From: DATFKA01 sp035268885
GTDB taxonomy: Bacteria > Bacteroidota > Bacteroidia > Chitinophagales > Saprospiraceae
Assembly (NCBI GenBank): GCA_035268885.1
Contig: DATFKA010000136.1
Location: forward strand, 49,497 to 113,496
Length of the DNA stretch: 64,000 nt
Reading direction: 5' to 3'
Position 1 is the stretch's first letter, and each line of letters opens with the position of its first letter. Below are positions 59,271 through 64,000 of the stretch, piece by piece. The translations under genes and the position numbers were made by a program. Under the pieces are notes generated by a model, which saw only the letters and a list, made by a program, of their open reading frames with translations, had not been told where the DNA came from and ran no database searches.

Positions 59271-60614
59271 TTACTTTTTATCGTTGTTATTATTATTATT
59301 GTTAGACTTTTGGTTACCGCCCTGATTCCGAGGTTTTCTTCGCCGGTTGCGGTTTTTACTCTTTCCTCCTTTGGAAGAGGAGTTCTTATTATCCCCCTCC
59401 GACTTCGATTTATTTGAATTTGATCGATTAGTGCTTTTACTTCGGTTTTTTCCGCCCCCCTTTTTATTGCGGCGGCCTTTGCGGCGATTGCCGCGTTTCT
59501 TCTTGCGGCGCTTCTGCTCTTCGGGTAGCTCAATGGCACCGGTAACATCCCCTCCAAAGTCCAGCAGGTCTTCTTCTTCGTCCTGAAAGACCATCTCAGC
59601 GCGAATCTTGGTGAAATCTACCGCCTTACCCGCTTTGATATCCGCCTGAATTTCCACCACTTTATCTACGGGCATCGGATACACCTTACCTCTTTCTCCT
59701 TCGATGACGTAATACATCATCTTTTTAAATACATCCGTTTTTATTAATACGGCCGTCCCGCCTTTTGTTCTCAGTTTTTCAGCGCGCTCGGGAAAAGCTT
59801 CCAGCGCTTCCAGATAAGTATCCAGTTCGTAATTAAGGCAGCACTTGAGTCGCCCACACTGTCCGGATAATTTGGCCTGATTGATCGCCAGGTTTTGGTA
59901 ACGGGCCGCAGCGGTTGATACCGATTTAAAATCGGATAACCAGGTGGAGCAACAAAGCTCCCTGCCGCAAGATCCGAGGCCACCGATACGAGCCGATTCC
60001 TGCCGGGCACCGATCTGGCGCATTTCAATCTTAATCCGGAACTCTTTGGCATAGTGCCGAATCAATTCGCGGAAGTCTACCCGTCCGTCGGCAGTATAGT
60101 AAAAGGTAGCCTTGCGTTTGTCGCCCTGATATTCCACATCACCGACCTTCATATCCAATCCCAGGGTCCGGGCAATTGCTCTGGCCCGTACCATCACTTG
60201 TGGTTCCAGGGCTCTGGCTTCGTCCAGACGTTCCAGGTCGCGTTCGTTAGCCCGGCGAATGACGTTATGAGCGACATCTTTTTCGCTAGTCCGCTTTTTC
60301 TTCATTTGCAGCCGCACCAAATCTCCGGATAAAGAGATTTTGCCAATATCATATCCGTTGCCGGTTTCGACGACCACCCAATCACCCGATGCGGTGCGCA
60401 GGTGCTCCGGTACGCGATAAAAATCTTTCCTTGCTCCGTTTTTAAAGCTGATCTCCACTATATCGTAGGGATCGGTGTCAAAAATTTCTAAATCAGATAA
60501 CCAGTCAAATGTATTTAATCGATTACAACCTCCGGTAGCACAGTTCCCTTTGCTACCACAGCCCTCCGGACTGCCATCAGAAGTCGTACATACTGTACAT
60601 CCTTTACATCCCAT
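59271..60614 (-). CDS. PSP1/RicT-like protein with Cys-rich head and basic tail
   Basis: A 447-residue protein. The N terminus is cysteine-rich: MGCKGCTVCTTSDGSPEGC, then further Cys at about residues 25 and 30. Residues about 50-330 form the PSP1 region, with CGRELCCSTWLSDFKSVSTAAARYQNLAINQAKLSGQCGRLKCCLNYE. In Bacillus the RicT (YaaT) relative uses such cysteines for [4Fe-4S] binding and affects RNA maturation. The last ~80 residues are Lys/Arg/Asn/Ser-rich (GNRRKGRRNKKGG, then poly-Asn), a disordered nucleic-acid-binding tail. It lies 20 bases after holB, as ricT does in many phyla. Confidence 0.88.
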   Translation of the reverse strand: MGCKGCTVCTTSDGSPEGCGSKGNCATGGCNRLNTFDWLSDLEIFDTDPYDIVEISFKNGARKDFYRVPEHLRTASGDWVVVETGNGYDIGKISLSGDLVRLQMKKKRTSEKDVAHNVIRRANERDLERLDEARALEPQVMVRARAIARTLGLDMKVGDVEYQGDKRKATFYYTADGRVDFRELIRHYAKEFRIKIEMRQIGARQESARIGGLGSCGRELCCSTWLSDFKSVSTAAARYQNLAINQAKLSGQCGRLKCCLNYELDTYLEALEAFPERAEKLRTKGGTAVLIKTDVFKKMMYYVIEGERGKVYPMPVDKVVEIQADIKAGKAVDFTKIRAEMVFQDEEEDLLDFGGDVTGAIELPEEQKRRKKKRGNRRKGRRNKKGGGKNRSKSTNRSNSNKSKSEGDNKNSSSKGGKSKNRNRRRKPRNQGGNQKSNNNNNNNDKK

Positions 60615-60634
60615 CTATTCAAGTATTTATATAA

Positions 60635-61756
60635 CTAAGCACTCACCTTTTGGCGCTTTATTATTTTTGATAATTGTATACAAGCATCCAGCATAATGAT
60701 TTTTGGATGCCCATTTCTCTCTATGTGATACGCAGCATCGGTAAAGAGCTGCATCATTTCTTCTACTTGTTGTATGTCAAGTACTTTAATTAAGTTTTGT
60801 GCGGCCTTTAATTCTTTTGCTCCTAACCGGGCCTCCTGCTCTGGCAGCAATTTCAAGCGGACAAATTCCCGCAGGAAATGCAGTGCGTAGAGAAAAAACT
60901 GCTTTTGGTTCTCTCTACCTAATTTTGCGAAAGCACCGGACCAATTCACCAAAGCTACGCCATTGCCAATGTAGGCTTTGCGCAAAAGATCGAGCAGCAG
61001 ACGCGCGTCGTCGTTTTCTTTTGCGGAAGCAATTTTAATAGCCTCGTTAAAATTACCGTCGGCCAGGTAACTGATGGTCGCCCGACGCTCGTCTGGCAAG
61101 TCTGGAAAACGTTGGGCCAGCCCTTCCATCAGCGCCGCATCCGACAGGGCATTTATTTTCACCAACTGGCACCGTGATAAAATGGTGTTGAGGATCAACT
61201 CCTGCTGTTCTGCCAGTAAGATAAAGTAAGTATTCTCCGGTGGCTCTTCAATCAGCTTTAGGAGGCGATTACCTTCTTTGCCCAGGAATTCAGGGCGCCA
61301 GATAATCATCACTTTTGATCGACTTTCAAAAGTCTTCAAACTAAGCTTTTTGACGATGGCCAGGCATTCCTCTTTACTGATATTACCCTGCTTATTTTCC
61401 GCTCCGATGTATTGCAGCCAGTCGTTGGAATTTAGGTAAGGGTTCTCTTCAATCGCCGCTCGCCATTGCGTTAGGTACTGATCGCTGATCATCTTCGAAC
61501 CAACCACGGGAAAAACAAAATGCAGATCCGGGTGAATCCGCTTATTCATCTTGTGGCAATTAGGGCAAGAACCGCAAGCTTCCTGATCATCCCGGTGCTC
61601 GCATAGGATATACTGGGCCATTGCCAAGGCCACGGGTAGTTTCCCCGAACCCTCTGGCCCCAACAACAGCGTGGCGTGGGGCATCCGGCCGTGGCTCCAC
61701 ATGGAGCGTAGCTGGGAGGCAAGTTTTTGCTGACCGTTTATATCCTTAAAAAACAT
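60635..61756 (-). CDS. holB: DNA polymerase III delta' subunit
   Basis: A 373-residue clamp-loader subunit. The P-loop reads GPEGSGKLPVALA; the zinc module is CEHRDDQEACGSCPNCHKM; the SRC motif of the sensor is NTILSRCQ, and RPEFLGKEGNRLLKLIEEPPENTYFILLAE is the Walker B/sensor region. The Lys in the P-loop is kept, but the Thr/Ser after it is Leu, so ATP hydrolysis by this subunit is unlikely, as in other delta' proteins. It helps open and load the sliding clamp at the replication fork. The PSP1/RicT gene follows. Confidence 0.93.
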   Translation of the reverse strand: MFFKDINGQQKLASQLRSMWSHGRMPHATLLLGPEGSGKLPVALAMAQYILCEHRDDQEACGSCPNCHKMNKRIHPDLHFVFPVVGSKMISDQYLTQWRAAIEENPYLNSNDWLQYIGAENKQGNISKEECLAIVKKLSLKTFESRSKVMIIWRPEFLGKEGNRLLKLIEEPPENTYFILLAEQQELILNTILSRCQLVKINALSDAALMEGLAQRFPDLPDERRATISYLADGNFNEAIKIASAKENDDARLLLDLLRKAYIGNGVALVNWSGAFAKLGRENQKQFFLYALHFLREFVRLKLLPEQEARLGAKELKAAQNLIKVLDIQQVEEMMQLFTDAAYHIERNGHPKIIMLDACIQLSKIIKRQKVSA

Positions 61757-62219
61757 GCTTCTGCATTATTAAGTATTCATTACCCTTTAGGTATAACGCC
61801 TTTAGGGCCAGGCAGATTACTTTTTCAATAATCAACAGAAAGTATGATTCCGGTAGAAGTGTAGAGCCAAAAGGCTCAAGGGTGGAGTTATCGAATGTAG
61901 GGCGAGCCGAAATAAACCCGGAAGCGCCTTAAATATATAGCTGCCCAACTTGTTTAAGCAGTTAGACTTTCAAACTTCACTATTATATATCGAAGTTGTT
62001 CAAACTTCAGTAGGTCGCGTAGCTATCAGCCAGGGACCTCATTTATATTTCTACGATAAATATACTTTCTATCTAAAAACTGGTTTTCACCTGTTTTTAG
62101 ACCTTTCCTAAAAGTAAAAATACTCAAATGCAATGACATCCACAAACCTGTGGATTTGATTTTAGAAAGACTTTCAAACCAAGTGCCTGTTTTTTTGTTT
62201 CGAATAAAAATAATAATAC
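61757..62219. other. Structured intergenic region before the PTPS/QueD gene
   Basis: 463 bases between divergent genes, A+T-rich and without a convincing ORF. It contains three fold-backs: CTAAAAAC/GTTTTTAG (62073-62100, 8 bp), ATCCACA-AACC-TGTGGAT (62138-62155, 7 bp), and a GAAGTTG/CAAACTTC pair at about 61974-62009 that recalls the MITE ends but does not form a complete element. No known riboswitch or TAnnTTTG box was identified. It may hold an unrecognised regulatory RNA. Confidence 0.5.
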
Positions 62220-62627
62220 ATGAGAATTGCCGCATTCCGGAAAGCACATTTCAATGCAGCCCATCGCTTACACAACCCCGAATGGTCAGATGAAAAAAAC
62301 GCTTCCGTTTTTGGCCTCTGTAATAATCCCAATTACCACGGACACAACTACGAACTCGAAGTGAAAGTCGTCGGAGAGGTAGACCCCGAGACGGGATACC
62401 TCATTGATTTGAAACTACTCAAAGACATTATCAAAGCCGAAGTAGAAGAACGATTCGACCACAAAAACCTCAATCTGGACACCGAGGAGTTCAAAAACTT
62501 AAACCCCACGGCTGAAAACATCTGCTACGTCATCTGGCAAAAGCTTAGAGCGCGCCTGGATGAGCGTTATGAATTGATGGTTCGCCTTTACGAAACACCC
62601 CGTAACTACGTCGAATATCCAGCATAA
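62220..62627 (+). CDS. queD: 6-pyruvoyl-/6-carboxytetrahydropterin synthase
   Basis: A 135-residue PTPS-fold enzyme. Zinc ligands are the first His in FNAAHRLHN and the pair in CNNPNYHGHNYELEV; the cysteine beside them is the catalytic one. TGYLIDLKLLKDI and ERFDHKNLNLD, then NPTAENICYVIW are family motifs. The CNNPNxHGHNY pattern is closer to eukaryotic pyruvoyl-tetrahydropterin synthase than to E. coli QueD (C...HGH, shorter spacing). It may make the preQ0 precursor for tRNA queuosine, or a pterin. No other queuosine gene is adjacent. Confidence 0.88.
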   Translation: MRIAAFRKAHFNAAHRLHNPEWSDEKNASVFGLCNNPNYHGHNYELEVKVVGEVDPETGYLIDLKLLKDIIKAEVEERFDHKNLNLDTEEFKNLNPTAENICYVIWQKLRARLDERYELMVRLYETPRNYVEYPA

Positions 62628-62691
62628 ACCACTTCCGTCTATCATTGATCTGTCTTAATCGAACAAAATCTTTCTTCCGCCCGGGCTTCCT

Positions 62692-62699
62692 TACATTTG
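62692..62699 (+). promoter_or_regulatory. -7 element of the MacB-like permease
   Basis: TACATTTG matches TAnnTTTG, with 22 bases between it and the ATG at 62722. There is no TTG at the expected upstream distance. Confidence 0.4.
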
Positions 62700-62721
62700 T
62701 CGGGAAGTTAAAAACGATGAG

Positions 62722-63963
62722 ATGAATCCACTGGAGACCGTTCGCATGGCCTTTCGATCAATTCGAAATAATTCGCTGCGCGCTATCCTTACACTGATGA
62801 TCATTGCTTTCGGGATTACGGCTTTAGTCGGAATCCTGACCGCTATCGATAGTGCTATCTATTCCCTGAACGATAGTTTCTCCTACCTGGGGGCGAATAC
62901 TTTTGAAGTAGAGCCCCGCGGACAGACCATCACTAGCAACCGCGGCGGGCGCACCTACAAAAGAGGAGAACCTTTTACTTATACGGTCTCTACTGATTTT
63001 AAAGACCAATTTGATTACCCCGGTGCCCGGCCCTCCGTCTCCCTGAATTGTACCAGTCGGGCTACCATATCCCACGAGGAAGAAGAAACGAACCCCAACG
63101 TACTCATCTTTGCCGTGGACGAAAACTATATCGATGCAAAAGGCTTTGCCGTCCAGGCCGGACGAGCCTTCACCCAACGCGAAGTACAGGAAGGGGCCCA
63201 AAACGTTATTATTGGTAGCGATATCGTCAAAGAACTTTTTAATGGGAACCACACCAAAGCCCTCGGCGAATCGATCAATGCCGGTAATATAAAACTCAAT
63301 GTCATCGGCACCCTCGAAGAAAGGGGTTCCAGTATGAATCAAAATGAAGACCGTCGGGTCTTGATCCCCCTACAAACCGGCAAGCGCTATTTTGGTACTC
63401 AACGCACTAATTACACCTTATTAGTGGCCATGCAGGATGCCTCCCAAATTGATAATGCCATCGCCGTAGCGACCGGCGTTTTACGAAACATCCGCAAACT
63501 CAAAGCAGCTCAGGAAAATGACTTCGAGATCACCAAGAGTGATGGCCTAATCGATAGCATCAAAGAAAACACCTTTTTCCTGCGCGCCGCTGCCGTCATT
63601 ATCGCCCTGATCACGCTGGTCGGTGCCGCCATTGGTCTAATGAACATCATGTTAGTCTCCGTGACGGAGCGCACCCGCGAAATCGGCATCAGCAAGGCCA
63701 TCGGGGCTACCAGCCGCATCATTTTACTCCAGTTTCTGTCCGAAGCCGTGGTCATTTCCTTATTAGGTGGTGTGGTGGGTATCCTACTCGGCGTTTTGGC
63801 CGGAGTGGGCGTCAGCGCCGGCTTAGGTGGGAGCTTCGTCTTCCCCTGGCTCTGGATTACTATCGCCTTTATCACCTGTACCATTGTGGGACTAATCTCG
63901 GGGCTTTACCCCGCCGTAAAAGCCAGTCGCTTGGATCCTATTGAATCGCTTAGATACGAGTAG
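62722..63963 (+). CDS. MacB/FtsX-family ABC transporter permease
   Basis: A 413-residue permease. One membrane helix at about residues 18-45 (LRAILTLMIIAFGITALVGILTAI) is followed by a ~240-residue periplasmic domain (GANTFEVEPRG..., NVLIFAVDENYIDAKGF..., NVIIGSDIVKELF), then three C-terminal helices (IIALITLVGAAIGLMNIMLVSVTERTREIGISKAIGA..., ISLLGGVVGILLGVLAG..., ITIAFITCTIVGLISGLYP) ending in the conserved PVKASRLDPIESLRYE-like sequence. This is the MacB/LolC type. The ATPase and periplasmic partners are not in view; the next gene to the right is cut off by the window. A 7-base repeat follows its stop. Confidence 0.92.
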   Translation: MNPLETVRMAFRSIRNNSLRAILTLMIIAFGITALVGILTAIDSAIYSLNDSFSYLGANTFEVEPRGQTITSNRGGRTYKRGEPFTYTVSTDFKDQFDYPGARPSVSLNCTSRATISHEEEETNPNVLIFAVDENYIDAKGFAVQAGRAFTQREVQEGAQNVIIGSDIVKELFNGNHTKALGESINAGNIKLNVIGTLEERGSSMNQNEDRRVLIPLQTGKRYFGTQRTNYTLLVAMQDASQIDNAIAVATGVLRNIRKLKAAQENDFEITKSDGLIDSIKENTFFLRAAAVIIALITLVGAAIGLMNIMLVSVTERTREIGISKAIGATSRIILLQFLSEAVVISLLGGVVGILLGVLAGVGVSAGLGGSFVFPWLWITIAFITCTIVGLISGLYPAVKASRLDPIESLRYE

Positions 63964-64000
63964 TCATGTGCCGGGTGTCATGTGTCATGTGTCATGTGTC
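63963..64000 (+). repeat. Heptad repeat H3, cut by the window edge
   Basis: GTCATGT, GCCGGGT, GTCATGT, GTCATGT, GTCATGT, GTC: units of exactly 7 bases starting within the stop codon of the permease. Blocks H1 and H2 have a matching inverted arm after a loop, so one is expected beyond base 64000. Confidence 0.75.

Noticed and set aside
59271..59400. Frameshift or repeat expansion at the poly-Asn end of the PSP1/RicT gene
   Set aside because: The run of AAT/AAC codons stays in frame and ends in a normal stop; low-complexity tails are common in this family.
61974..62009. A possible fifth MITE (GAAGTTGTTCAAACTTC)
   Set aside because: Only the first 9 bases match the family end, the two halves are nearly contiguous and no right end with the AGGAGTTTTTAAACAACTTC form follows.
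62026..62247. 73-codon minus-strand frame in the holB/PTPS spacer
   Set aside because: It overlaps the PTPS start, has no domain and its region shows hairpins instead of codon-like pattern.

Overview
The window looks like chromosomal DNA of a member of the phylum Bacteroidota, most probably a marine or activated-sludge type in the Saprospiria (Lewinella/Haliscomenobacter-like). This assignment is inferred from gene content and promoter type, not from a marker-gene search. The supporting signs are a TonB-dependent receptor paired with a DUF4249 lipoprotein, a type IX secretion C-terminal tail, a DUF6029 barrel, a rhomboid with a DUF6576-like tail, a DUF2851 protein, many lipoprotein signal peptides, and promoters of the Bacteroidota form TTTG-N20-TAnnTTTG. 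No rRNA, tRNA, CRISPR array or prophage was found.

Layout. 1-1643: an A+T-rich, probably acquired two-gene ATPase plus TOPRIM module (OLD/PARIS-like); its ATPase runs off the left edge. 1736-9573: carbohydrate and general metabolism (DUF1080 protein, SDR, pyrophosphatase, GH32 lipoprotein, T9SS cargo) and a cluster of HAD protein, APH-like kinase and glutamine-synthetase-like ligase that ends at 10988. 11110-11357: a nested miniature transposon. 11373-14998: esterase, sulfatase, GNAT. 15083-19054: a four-gene metal ABC transporter in which the first permease carries a DtxR-type repressor domain, preceded by two DtxR-like palindromes. 19490-29357: DEAD-box helicase, CBS protein, and a TonB receptor/DUF4249/MG2-plug operon. 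29517-38330: housekeeping genes (PurF, MutL, two rhomboids, an EEP phosphatase, CysS). 38391-45861: trans-3-hydroxyproline dehydratase, DUF2851, and an envelope operon (DUF6029, Omp28-like, M23 peptidase). 45832-53212: a degenerate acyl-CoA-synthetase relative, a sugar nucleotidyltransferase, then lpxK-glycosyltransferase-sigma factor and an acyl-CoA synthetase. 53293-63963: a 40-residue membrane protein, a SurA/PpiD-like isomerase, PssA, PurS, RsmI, Lpd, PSP1/RicT, HolB, a PTPS/QueD enzyme and a MacB-like permease.

Beyond ordinary genes, four kinds of structure stand out. First, a dispersed MITE family (four copies, 20-bp terminal inverted repeats GAAGTTGTTTAAAAACTCCT, 3-bp target duplications), one copy of which is itself interrupted by a second MITE. 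Second, three intergenic blocks built from 7-bp units, two of them folding back on themselves and one cut by the right edge. Third, a 20-bp REP-like palindrome that has become coding sequence for a lipoprotein signal peptide. Fourth, several conserved enzymes with a substituted key residue: Walker A Cys in the left-edge ATPase, Tyr at HAD D+2, His for Arg in the CDP-alcohol motif of PssA, and loss of the ATP loop in the ANL relative.

I did not find one large undescribed system. The best candidates for new biology are the ATPase/TOPRIM pair, the repressor-fused metal permease with its paired operators, and the heptad repeats.
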